From SAR202 cluster bacterium (lineage in GTDB: Bacteria > Chloroflexota > Dehalococcoidia > UBA3495), in NCBI GenBank assembly GCA_009392775.1, contig VFFT01000029.1, positions 1 through 11,023 of the forward strand: a stretch of 11,023 nt of DNA, written 5' to 3'. Each line of letters begins with the position of its first letter. Positions within the stretch are counted from its first letter, which is position 1. Shown here piece after piece: positions 1-6,643 of the stretch. A program made the position numbers and the translations under genes. The notes below the pieces were generated by a model. The model saw nothing but the letters and a program-made list of their open reading frames with translations. It did not search any database and was not told where the DNA came from.

Positions 1-989
1 AAATTATGTATGAGCGTTTCCCTGACTACTTTGCCATGGAAAGTCGCACATACCCATTTAAGAGCGTTTCGCTGCGTTTAGTACCGGAACTATCAACGAG
101 GGTAGCAGCCCTTCAGGCTGGCACAGCCGATATTATCGAAGCAGACTTAACCGTCACTGACCAGATAAAGAGCGGCAACGGCCAAATCGTGTACGCACCT
201 GAGGCTGTCCATATCTGGATAAACGCAAACGGTTGTGATCGCGAAGTAGATAATGATGGTAATCCAATCATGTGTAATGATGAACGAGTACGTTTCGCCT
301 TAGACTACGCCATAGACAAAACCCTTGTACAACAGCTGTATGGCGGCGAGAAAGCTTTTGAAATCGCGGGTTACCAGGGAATAGCCAGCCCATCTGGGTT
401 AGGCTACGAGGAGAACATCGCTCCTCTAGCATTTGACGCAGCTAAAGCACAACAGCTGCTAGCAGATGCAGGATATCCAGGAGGTGAAGGATTCAATGGT
501 GGAAGGACACTAATGATTCACACCTGGGTAGGAGCAGGTGCGCCACTCACAGTAGAAGTTTCTGAATTGATCTGCAGTATGTGGGAACAGAATCTCGGCA
601 TAGATTGTGAAGTCAGTGTCGGTGAAGAAGTTTCTACCAAGAAGATCCAATACGCTGGGGAAATCGCCGGCCAATACGTGGTTAGAACCAACGAGAACAC
701 CTTCGACGGAGGTCGTCGCATGATGGGGCGATATGCTGAAGGTGGATATATATGCTCAGACCCGGAACTGGCTGAGACATACATAATGCCGGCAATAGCT
801 ACGGCTGGGGATCTCTCGGTACGTCACGATGCTTACAATAAGGCTCTCAAGGCAGTATTCGATAAGCATTATGACTTCACTCCTGGTTATTTGAATCAAC
901 CGTACGGCGTGTCAAGCAGAGTTACTTCATGGACACCATGGCCATTACAGCCATATCCGAGCGCCTTATGGGACGTTCGATTCGAGTAA
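1..989 (+). CDS. ABC transporter substrate-binding protein, family 5 (peptide/opine/nickel type), 3' part only
   Basis: Extracytoplasmic solute receptor that would deliver peptides or similar ligands to an ABC permease. Only the C-terminal ~328 residues are here. The frame is open to the left edge and the first visible residues (YERFPDYF, then LRLVPELSTRVAALQAGTAD) match the middle of SBP_bac_5 proteins, so the 5' end, including any signal peptide, lies outside the window. Numbering from the first Met (base 6), the family signature NDERVRFALDYAIDKTLV at about 91-108 is clear, followed by the usual lobe with an AQQLLADAGYPGG element near 146-160. Cys77 and Cys90 flank a short insert and might form a disulphide, which would fit an exported protein (inference). 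The gene ends with TAA at 987-989, directly before a strong palindromic terminator. The ligand cannot be read from the sequence, and no permease or ATPase gene follows. Confidence 0.9.
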   Translation, partial: IMYERFPDYFAMESRTYPFKSVSLRLVPELSTRVAALQAGTADIIEADLTVTDQIKSGNGQIVYAPEAVHIWINANGCDREVDNDGNPIMCNDERVRFALDYAIDKTLVQQLYGGEKAFEIAGYQGIASPSGLGYEENIAPLAFDAAKAQQLLADAGYPGGEGFNGGRTLMIHTWVGAGAPLTVEVSELICSMWEQNLGIDCEVSVGEEVSTKKIQYAGEIAGQYVVRTNENTFDGGRRMMGRYAEGGYICSDPELAETYIMPAIATAGDLSVRHDAYNKALKAVFDKHYDFTPGYLNQPYGVSSRVTSWTPWPLQPYPSALWDVRFE

Positions 990-1004
990 CATCGAATCCA
1001 AACT

Positions 1005-1048
1005 ATAAAAAGAATCCCCAGTACGTACGTACTGGGGATTCTTTTTAT
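1005..1048. terminator. Bidirectional intrinsic terminator, perfect 44-base palindrome
   Basis: Bases 1005-1024 pair without a mismatch with 1029-1048 around a GTAC loop, giving a 20-bp stem. The stem has an AGTAC apex, a CCCC/GGGG block and an AAAAAGAAT/ATTCTTTTT base. On the + strand it ends in TTTTT, and by symmetry it does the same on the - strand, so each strand carries a GC-containing hairpin and a U-tract. It lies 15 bases after the stop of the solute-binding protein gene (+) and 22 bases past the stop of the TPP enzyme gene (-). This is the right place to end both convergent transcripts. Confidence 0.93.
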
Positions 1049-1070
1049 CTCAGTCTACAGTGTACCTGAA

Positions 1071-2708
1071 CTAAAACTGGGAACGCTTCGCTTCCATATT
1101 GGAATGTATGTCTAGTAAAACGGTTTTGCCCTCAGCATTCAACTCCTGTGCCCGTTGAAGAGCTGGAGCTATTTCAGAAGGTTGTGTAACCACTATACCG
1201 ACAGCACCCATACCTTCAGCTAGCTTTGCATAATCACCACTCATCCTAGTAGCACCATACAATTCATTTGCAGTAGGATACCCGCCAGGATAAGTCGCCA
1301 TACCACCATTATTCAGAACAATGGTAGTGATTGGTATATTTGCCCGAACAGACGTCTCGATATCTAACCCAGACATACCAAAGGCCCCGTCTCCCATAAA
1401 GTTCAAACAGAACTTATCTGGGCTAGCCAGCTTCACTCCCATCATCAAGGGTATTCCGTAACCTAGGTGGGTCGTTTTACCCCACCCAATATAGCTATAC
1501 GGGATGGTAGCTGTGTAAAACGGCATTATAGTATCTCTAGGTGCTCCAGCGTCGTGGGTGACAATGCTCTTATCTTTATCCAAACAACGCTCCAACTCGG
1601 CAATAATCCTGTAGGTATTTATAGGAACTTCGTCCGAATTCAAAAGATCTTGCCATTCTCCAAGCCACGCATCCCTCATGTCGGCAATCTCTTTGGCCAC
1701 ATTGGTTTGCCCCTTACGACCATTCGCTCCAATTTGGGCTTTGACCTCCGCTATCATAGCTGTAAGGGTCAACTTGGTATCACCAGGCAACCCAACATCT
1801 ACAGAGAAGTCCTTATTTATATCTTCGATACTCTCTACGTTATGTATAATAACCTTCCCGTCCGGTATAGGTTGACCGTAGTTTGTTCTTGTCATACTAG
1901 AACCCACTGCGAACAGGACATCTGACTCCTGCAACCAGGTCCGAGCGGGCAAAGAAGTTGAACTGCTACCCGCGCCTAGTGCCAAGGGATGCCTCTCATC
2001 AAACGAGGACTTACCTGGCATAGTGCAATAAACCGGTATTTCAGTTAGCTCAGCAAACTCTTGTAATTCAGCAGTTGCCTCCGAGAATAAAACTCCCATC
2101 CCTGACCAAATCACTGGTTTCTTTGCATTCAATAGCAGTTTAACTGCATCGGTGACGTCGCCAGAAGCGGGAGATTGTAATGCACGCTTTGGAGGCTGGT
2201 AGTCTAGTCCTGATTCAGGAACTTCCATAGGACCAACATCGGCTGGTATTTCCACTATCACGGGACCTGGGCGCCCGTTGCGTAGAGCGTGGAATGCCCT
2301 TCTCATTGCTCCGGCCACTTGTCCAGGAGCTGTTATGATCTCACCTTGCTTGGAAACCGTTCTATAAGTCCGACTGGGGGAAAAATTAGGTCGAACAGCG
2401 TACTGATTCAAAGCAGGTCCACCTGGGAGGTACAAAATCGGTATATTATCAGCGTAAGCTTGGGCCAAACCACCCATAGAGTTTTCCGATCCCGGCCCAC
2501 CCTGGGTAATTACCACGCCGAATTTTTTCCGGTTATTCAATCGGCTAAATCCGTCCGCTGCCATAAGTGCGCCACGTTCCTGCCGAAACATTATGGTGCG
2601 AATACCTTCCTTGGCAACAGCTTCTATTAATTGATTGTTAGGGAAACACCCTATCCAATCTACTCCTTCTGATTTTAAAATACGCGCTACCGCTTCCAAT
2701 ACATTCAT
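1071..2708 (-). CDS. Thiamine-diphosphate-dependent enzyme, acetolactate synthase/decarboxylase superfamily
   Basis: A 545-residue protein with the full three-domain layout of the pyruvate oxidase/acetolactate synthase superfamily. The PYR domain is at about 1-165, with the ThDP-activating glutamate in FRQERGA (Glu44). The central domain is at about 180-325. The PP domain is at about 365-535, with the ThDP/Mg motif starting at GDG 439-441 and ending at NN 466-467, the expected spacing. These enzymes cleave or form C-C bonds next to a carbonyl of 2-oxo acids. It is unlikely to be the biosynthetic acetohydroxyacid synthase: no small-subunit gene or ilv gene lies nearby, and the gene has its own promoter and terminator. 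The substrate cannot be told; a 2-oxo-acid decarboxylase or carboligase is most likely. The ATG at 2706-2708 is preceded by AAGGA (2716-2720) at a 7-base spacing, which supports this start. Confidence 0.9.
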   Translation of the reverse strand: MNVLEAVARILKSEGVDWIGCFPNNQLIEAVAKEGIRTIMFRQERGALMAADGFSRLNNRKKFGVVITQGGPGSENSMGGLAQAYADNIPILYLPGGPALNQYAVRPNFSPSRTYRTVSKQGEIITAPGQVAGAMRRAFHALRNGRPGPVIVEIPADVGPMEVPESGLDYQPPKRALQSPASGDVTDAVKLLLNAKKPVIWSGMGVLFSEATAELQEFAELTEIPVYCTMPGKSSFDERHPLALGAGSSSTSLPARTWLQESDVLFAVGSSMTRTNYGQPIPDGKVIIHNVESIEDINKDFSVDVGLPGDTKLTLTAMIAEVKAQIGANGRKGQTNVAKEIADMRDAWLGEWQDLLNSDEVPINTYRIIAELERCLDKDKSIVTHDAGAPRDTIMPFYTATIPYSYIGWGKTTHLGYGIPLMMGVKLASPDKFCLNFMGDGAFGMSGLDIETSVRANIPITTIVLNNGGMATYPGGYPTANELYGATRMSGDYAKLAEGMGAVGIVVTQPSEIAPALQRAQELNAEGKTVLLDIHSNMEAKRSQF

Positions 2709-2781
2709 AATAATTTCCTTTACGACAGACTAAATTGAATTTATACAGAAACAACTATAGTTCTACAAATAATTCCGCCCG

Positions 2782-2810
2782 ATTATAGGTGTTACCAAAG
2801 GACGGGTCAA
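2782..2810 (-). promoter_or_regulatory. Sigma-70-type promoter of the TPP enzyme gene
   Basis: Read on the - strand, a -35 box TTGACC (2805-2810) is separated by exactly 17 bases from a perfect -10 box TATAAT (2782-2787). Transcription would start near 2775, giving a leader of about 67 bases before the ATG. The leader contains the short palindrome AACTATAGTT (2753-2762) and ends with the AAGGA ribosome-binding site. The promoter lies in the 140-base gap after aroB. I see no convincing hairpin terminator in that gap, so aro read-through into the TPP gene is possible. Confidence 0.8.
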
Positions 2811-2818
2811 TGTAACCA
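2790..2818 (-). repeat. Imperfect 8-bp direct repeats flanking the -35 box, possible operator
   Basis: On the - strand, TGGTTACA (2811-2818) and TGGTAACA (2790-2797) are identical at seven of eight positions. Their starts are 21 bp apart, about two helical turns, on either side of the TTGACC -35 element. The arrangement would suit a dimeric regulator binding one DNA face over the promoter. This is inference from position and spacing; no matching regulator can be named, and a chance match is possible. Confidence 0.35.
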
Positions 2819-2848
2819 GAACATAGGAGCAATACGTCTAAGATGAAA

Positions 2849-3952
2849 CTAGGATGTAGTCAAGAACTTAAGCGTATCTTCAACCATTTCCCAGGGTATA
2901 TCTTGTCTCACAATAGCCTTCCCAACATCTTCCAGCATTACCCATCTGTTGGTACCCGACTGGACTTTCTTATCTAGCGACATCGCTAGTCGTATGTCTT
3001 CTATGGGAATACCTATAGCCTTAGTGGGAAGGTTAAATCTCTCAAGTATCCTTTGTTGCCTATCAACAATATCCTGGGAAATCATCCCTAGTTCTTGTCC
3101 CATTCTGGCAACACCCATCATCCCTACTGATACGCCCTCCCCGTGCATGAATTGGCCATATTCAGTGGTAGATTCAAGCGCATGCCCAATGGTGTGCCCA
3201 TAATTTAGTAATATCCTGATTCCAAGCGTTTCCCGTTCATCCTGGCTAACTACATTGGCCTTGATAGCCATACTACGACGGATCACTTCCGTAGAAATCT
3301 CTGGCTCAATCTCCATCAGAGCTTCGGCATGCTCCTCAAAAACATCTACCAATCCTGAGTCAAGTATCAAGCCGTGTTTGATAGCTTCTGCCCAGCCCTC
3401 TGACAGCTCTCTTTTCCCTAATGTGGACAACGCCTGCACATCGGCTAAGACCGCTTTGGGCTGATAGAAAGCACCTACCAAATTCTTAGCCTGCGGAAGA
3501 TTAACTGCTACTTTGCCACCAATCGATGCGTCTACCATTGCCGCCATACTGGTTGGAACCTGTACGAATGGAACTCCCCTTAGAAATGTTGATGCAACGA
3601 ATCCTGCCAAATCTCCCACAACACCACCACCAACGGCAACGATGGCATGACCTCTCTCAGCTTTCAGCCCTACTAGCCATTCATATATTGCTTGAGCTAA
3701 TCCAAAATTCTTGCTAGTTTCCCCTGCTGGAATTATGAAACAATGAGCTGCTATTCCACTTCTCTGCAAGGCCCACTGAGCGGCTCTGCCGTACGGATGC
3801 ATAACGTTTTCATCAGTAATAATATATACCGGACCAGCTATACCAAGATCCACAAACTTATCACCGAGTCGCTCAATTACACCCCATCCAGCCACGACAG
3901 GGTAACTCCCTCCTGAATGTTCAACTACAGCTGCCAGATCCGGATCAACCAT
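2849..3952 (-). CDS. aroB: 3-dehydroquinate synthase
   Basis: Converts DAHP to 3-dehydroquinate, the second step of the shikimate pathway, in the cytoplasm with NAD+ and a divalent metal. The 367-residue length is normal. The N-terminal Rossmann-type half carries the nucleotide-binding VGGGVVGDLAGF (107-118). It is followed by QVPTSMAAMVDASIGGK (131-147) and the KNLVGAFYQP element (156-165). The expected metal ligands are Glu189 (in GWAEAIKHG), His253 (in NYGHTIGH) and His270 (in HGEGV); the 17-residue gap between the two histidines fits the family. Where many relatives have GGKTGVN, this one has GGKVAVN. The ATG at 3950-3952 is preceded by GGAGGG (3961-3966) at 8 bases. It lies 57 bases after aroK and is probably the last gene of the VOC-VOC-aroK-aroB operon. 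Confidence 0.97.
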   Translation of the reverse strand: MVDPDLAAVVEHSGGSYPVVAGWGVIERLGDKFVDLGIAGPVYIITDENVMHPYGRAAQWALQRSGIAAHCFIIPAGETSKNFGLAQAIYEWLVGLKAERGHAIVAVGGGVVGDLAGFVASTFLRGVPFVQVPTSMAAMVDASIGGKVAVNLPQAKNLVGAFYQPKAVLADVQALSTLGKRELSEGWAEAIKHGLILDSGLVDVFEEHAEALMEIEPEISTEVIRRSMAIKANVVSQDERETLGIRILLNYGHTIGHALESTTEYGQFMHGEGVSVGMMGVARMGQELGMISQDIVDRQQRILERFNLPTKAIGIPIEDIRLAMSLDKKVQSGTNRWVMLEDVGKAIVRQDIPWEMVEDTLKFLTTS

Positions 3953-4009
3953 TTAAACAACCCTCCGTATCATCTCAATGAGACGCCATTACGATTCATA
4001 ATATAATTC

Positions 4010-4537
4010 TTATTCGCTATAAAGAGTTAACAGACTATCAGCTATCTGTTCGGGACTCATATCATCAGTGTCCACATGATGGCTAGCCATTTTATAATAT
4101 TCAATCCTTGTACACAGCAATTGAGCTAAACGATCTAATGATAAATCTCCCGATAACAATGGTCTCTTGGGAGCACCTTTTCGCTCATCGTTAAGTATCC
4201 GCTGAAATAATGTGTCTGGCCGGGCGTTCAAAAAAACAACCCTTCCTGTTGATAACATTAGATCCCTATTGCGCTGGCTCATGAAAGCACCTCCGCCTGC
4301 AGAGATGACTAACCCGGATTCCTCGCACAACTTACGAATGACTTCTTCTTCTTTTTCCCTAAAATATTCCTCGCCTGATTCAGCAAAAATCTCGCTTATG
4401 CTTTTCCCCAAACTGGAAACGATTCGATCATCGGTATCAACCAGAGTCCAGCCAAGACGATCAGATATAACACTTCCAACTGCGCTTTTACCAGAAGCCA
4501 TAAACCCGACAAGTATAATGTTCCGGGGATTTTGCAT
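4010..4537 (-). CDS. aroK: Shikimate kinase
   Basis: Phosphorylates shikimate at the 3-hydroxyl with ATP, the fifth step of the shikimate pathway. The 175 residues form one P-loop kinase domain. The Walker A GFMASGKS is at 11-18, the substrate-binding DTD at 34-36, Arg60 lies in YFREKE, the glycine-rich AGGGA is at 80-84, and the lid arginine is in KRPLL (Arg125). The ATG immediately follows the TAG stop of the tandem VOC gene (TAGATG, no spacer). Translation is therefore probably coupled, and the two genes are certainly on one transcript. A gluconate-kinase-like P-loop enzyme was considered, but the DTD and GGG motifs plus the adjacent aroB make shikimate kinase clear. Confidence 0.96.
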   Translation of the reverse strand: MQNPRNIILVGFMASGKSAVGSVISDRLGWTLVDTDDRIVSSLGKSISEIFAESGEEYFREKEEEVIRKLCEESGLVISAGGGAFMSQRNRDLMLSTGRVVFLNARPDTLFQRILNDERKGAPKRPLLSGDLSLDRLAQLLCTRIEYYKMASHHVDTDDMSPEQIADSLLTLYSE

Positions 4538-5362
4538 CTAACTATTCAATTCTGTTAGATGCATCCTAGTTCCCATCGTAGTCTCGGTATCGAAATACAA
4601 TAACGTCTGACCGACTCGGTTTGTCATCGGTTCGTCTGCTATAAAGCAAAATCCCCTGTCTTTACAATCCAATATTGCTGAATTAATATCCCCTACAATG
4701 TATCCAACATGATCCATTACGTACGATTTTCCGCCAAGCTGCGACTGGTCTACAGCTTCAATCAATTCCACTTGGACATTCCCAAAATTAACATACGCGT
4801 TTCGCGCCCCTCTTCTAGACGCGCCTATCCCACCAACAGCAGTGCCATCAAATTTCCTCTCATACCAATCAACAGCCTGCTCAACATCTGCGACTAAGTA
4901 TCCTGCGTGGACTATTCTATCCACTGAACATCCTTCACCTATACCTATGTTTACGGGATCAGAAGGCTGCTGAGTCAAATGTATTAAAACGCCGTTGGTA
5001 GTGGTGGGGTCGAAATATAGAACTTGTTGCCCCATAACATTCGTATTGGGTTTATCAGCCAAAAAGCTAAACCCTTTATCTTGTAATGAGCTCATTGATC
5101 CACCTATATCAGATACTACATATCCGACATGATGCATAACCAAGGTATTTTCAGGAATAGTAGATTTGTCATTAGGCTCGATCAATTCGACTTCTATCTG
5201 GCCGAAATGGATAAAAGCATTGCGTCCCCCGCTAGGCACAACAGGCCCATCTGGCAAATTGCTACCTCCCGCGTTGAGTCCACCAAACGTTTTCGCAAAC
5301 CATCCTATGGCTACATCTAAATCTGAGACTAAATAACCTATATGTTGTATCTTTTCGAACAT
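4538..5362 (-). CDS. Tandem two-domain VOC (glyoxalase-fold) protein
   Basis: A 274-residue protein made of two homologous vicinal-oxygen-chelate domains, about 1-132 and 146-274, joined by a short linker. The halves align closely: HIGYLVSDLD/HAGYLVADVE, HFGQIEVELIE/NFGNVQVELIE, HHVGYVVSDI/DHVGYIVGDI and LYFDPTTT/LYFDTETT. This indicates an internal duplication. The likely metal ligands are His7, Glu59, His78 and His128 in the first half and His152, Glu199, His218 and His268 in the second. The last position is His (LIHL, RMHL), where epimerase and glyoxalase relatives usually have Glu. VOC enzymes use a metal to handle adjacent oxygens (isomerases, epimerases, lyases, dioxygenases); the reaction here is unknown. 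The start at 5360-5362 has a modest GAGAGG upstream. The stop abuts the aroK ATG, tying the gene to shikimate synthesis by position only. Confidence 0.88.
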   Translation of the reverse strand: MFEKIQHIGYLVSDLDVAIGWFAKTFGGLNAGGSNLPDGPVVPSGGRNAFIHFGQIEVELIEPNDKSTIPENTLVMHHVGYVVSDIGGSMSSLQDKGFSFLADKPNTNVMGQQVLYFDPTTTNGVLIHLTQQPSDPVNIGIGEGCSVDRIVHAGYLVADVEQAVDWYERKFDGTAVGGIGASRRGARNAYVNFGNVQVELIEAVDQSQLGGKSYVMDHVGYIVGDINSAILDCKDRGFCFIADEPMTNRVGQTLLYFDTETTMGTRMHLTELNS

Positions 5363-5411
5363 AACGCCTCTCGATCCTAATTTATAGTCTTAAAACTCCG
5401 TGTATTAAACC

Positions 5412-5810
5412 TTACGGCCTGGGAGGGGCAGGTGCATACCCCGAAGTTGTGCAAAATTCGACGCTATTTCCATCTGGGTCCTCTATAAAGAAATAGGCCT
5501 GACCGTCATATCTTATACCACCTCTAAGTATTTCAAATCCATTATTTTCAAGGATTTCCTGGGTTTCTTCCAGGTTATCTACTTGAAAAGCATGGTGAAT
5601 ATTGCCAGGTTTAGCCGGAGCTTCAGCAGTTTCTATTAAGTGAACCATTACGCCATTATCTAACTGCAACCAAGTTATGGCAGGATTATCCACTTGGCTT
5701 TGAATCTGTTTTATTCCGAGGAGATTATTGTAGAATTCCATGGCCCGAGCGGTATCTTTTACCATAGTCGTAACGTGATTGATCTGAGCAATCTTTACTT
5801 TATCCGGCAT
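5412..5810 (-). CDS. Single-domain VOC (glyoxalase-fold) protein
   Basis: A 132-residue metalloprotein of the vicinal-oxygen-chelate superfamily, one complete domain. The expected metal-binding residues are His12 (in INHVTT), His57 (in MVHLIE), His72 or His73 (in IHHAFQV) and Glu118 (in NSVEF); the EDPDGN element at 110-115 is typical of glyoxalase/fosfomycin-resistance-like proteins. The ATG at 5808-5810 is chosen because AGGAGG lies at 5817-5822 with a 6-base spacing. An upstream in-frame ATG at 5826-5828 would place that ribosome-binding site inside the coding region as two Arg codons, and family members begin near this point. It is probably the first gene of the operon, 49 bases before the tandem VOC gene. 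The substrate is unknown; neither antibiotic resistance nor methylglyoxal detoxification can be claimed. Confidence 0.88.
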   Translation of the reverse strand: MPDKVKIAQINHVTTMVKDTARAMEFYNNLLGIKQIQSQVDNPAITWLQLDNGVMVHLIETAEAPAKPGNIHHAFQVDNLEETQEILENNGFEILRGGIRYDGQAYFFIEDPDGNSVEFCTTSGYAPAPPRP

Positions 5811-5816
5811 AAAAAG

Positions 5817-5822
5817 CCTCCT
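5817..5822 (-). promoter_or_regulatory. Ribosome-binding site that fixes the VOC start
   Basis: A perfect AGGAGG on the - strand, 6 bases before the ATG at 5808-5810. It decides against the longer reading from 5828, in which these bases would be codons for Arg-Arg. Confidence 0.85.
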
Positions 5823-5842
5823 GTACATGCATTGCTGGCCAC

Positions 5843-5851
5843 ATTATGCCA
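5843..5851 (-). promoter_or_regulatory. Possible extended -10 promoter of the VOC-aroKB operon
   Basis: On the - strand TGGCATAAT fits an extended -10 element (TG-n-TATAAT with one mismatch). It would start transcription about 26 bases before the VOC ATG. No -35 box is seen at 17 bases upstream, so the call is weak. It lies in the 151-base divergent gap 5811-5961, which otherwise holds the putative promoter of the tetrapyrrole operon. Confidence 0.35.
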
Positions 5852-5910
5852 TATCCCTTTTAGCCTTACATCTTTAATCAAGCAATATTAGAATTTTATA
5901 CAAATTAACG

Positions 5911-5939
5911 TTGACGCTCACTTGCCCATGTGCTAATCT
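5911..5939 (+). promoter_or_regulatory. Putative promoter of the tetrapyrrole operon
   Basis: TTGACG (5911-5916) is followed after exactly 17 bases by TAATCT (5934-5939), preceded by TG at 5931-5932 (extended -10, TGCTAATCT). The -35 box is five of six to consensus and the -10 box is weak at three of six, helped by the TG. Transcription would begin near 5946. That leaves 16 bases before the TTG start at 5962, or about 52 before the alternative GTG start at 5998. It is divergent from the VOC-aro promoter region. Confidence 0.5.
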
Positions 5940-5961
5940 CTATTGGGTCATTTGAAGCTAT

Positions 5962-6642
5962 TTGCCCCAGAATTCTACAGATTTTTATAGATTTTTAGTG
6001 GTTGACGTTAGAAATTCCCCTCAAAACCAGTGGTTATCTCTTGGTGACGCCTCCAAAATGTTGCAAGTGAACGAGGCGACATTACGCCAATGGGGCGATA
6101 ATGGGTATATAACCGTATATCGCACACCTGGCGGACATCGTCGATTCTCAAAATCTGATGTCCAAAAGTTAACTCGGCAATCAACTCCTAATGTAAATTC
6201 GGCATCCAAAGAACGCAGAGAAGACTCAGCATTACGACGTATTCGACGTCGCCTAGCACAGGACGATGTCAGCCAACAATCTTGGTTTCAAAGCGTTCAG
6301 GACGACGGAAAAGACCGGATGAGAGTATTCGGAAGACGCCTGTTATCCCTACTCCTAGAAGACCCTTCTCAAAAGAAACGCAGACACGACGCACTGCAAG
6401 AGTCCTTAATGGTAGGTAGAGAATACGGCACTGAAATGGCAGACCGAAATGTACCAATAAAAGACACAACTGAAGCACTAATCTTTTTTAGAAGTATCGT
6501 GTTGGAATCAGTAGAGCCAGCAAATTCTAGGACCTGGGGGCAAATACTAGAATTAGCGGATCATGTTCTAATCGGTGTCGTTGAGTCATATCAGAAACGG
6601 ATTGAAAATTTTCCAAAATCGGGCGGAGGTAGCAACAGTTAA
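5962..6642 (+). CDS. BldC/MerR-like HTH regulator with helical C-terminal sensor-like domain
   Basis: Predicted transcription factor, 226 residues. Residues about 24-70 form a single winged helix-turn-helix of the MerR/BldC/excisionase type (SLGDASKMLQVNEATLRQW, then TPGGHRRFSKSDV at 55-67). A basic, charged linker (73-100) leads to a helical domain at about 105-215. Segments such as VGREYGTEMADRN and TEALIFFRSIVLES, with a late DHVLIGVVESYQ, remind me of the RsbRD N-terminal (globin-like) domain; that match is from memory and tentative. No cofactor-binding motif is certain. The start is uncertain: TTG 5962 follows an in-frame stop at 5953-5955 and has at best GAAG before it, while GTG 5998 would give 214 residues and also lacks a clear ribosome-binding site. 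The stop lies one base before the decarboxylase ATG, so it is likely the first gene of the tetrapyrrole operon and perhaps its regulator. Confidence 0.8.
   Translation: MPQNSTDFYRFLVVDVRNSPQNQWLSLGDASKMLQVNEATLRQWGDNGYITVYRTPGGHRRFSKSDVQKLTRQSTPNVNSASKERREDSALRRIRRRLAQDDVSQQSWFQSVQDDGKDRMRVFGRRLLSLLLEDPSQKKRRHDALQESLMVGREYGTEMADRNVPIKDTTEALIFFRSIVLESVEPANSRTWGQILELADHVLIGVVESYQKRIENFPKSGGGSNS
5979..5998 (+). repeat. Tandem 10-bp AT-rich repeat at the regulator start
   Basis: AGATTTTTAT followed by AGATTTTTAG, two copies of a 10-bp unit (nine of ten identical) in helical phase. If translation starts at TTG 5962 these bases encode DFYRFL. If it starts at GTG 5998 they form the end of the leader. 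A role as an operator or AT-rich leader is possible but unproven. Confidence 0.4.
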
Positions 6643-6643
6643 T

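Noticed and set aside
1005..1048. Palindrome as an insertion-sequence end or attachment site
   Set aside because: There is no transposase, no second copy and no target duplication in the window; position and U-tracts explain it as a terminator.
1467..1925. Open frame of 152 codons on the + strand inside the TPP enzyme gene
   Set aside because: Antisense to a well-supported coding region, with no domain or convincing ribosome-binding site.
1071..2708. Calling the TPP enzyme ilvB (biosynthetic acetohydroxyacid synthase)
   Set aside because: No small subunit, no ilv or leu neighbours and an isolated promoter; superfamily membership alone does not fix the substrate.
5412..5810. Calling the single-domain VOC protein a fosfomycin or bleomycin resistance protein
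   Set aside because: Only general VOC features are visible; the operon is with aro genes and nothing specific to antibiotic binding is seen.
5826..5828. Upstream ATG for the single-domain VOC protein
   Set aside because: It would turn the perfect AGGAGG into codons and leave itself without a ribosome-binding site.
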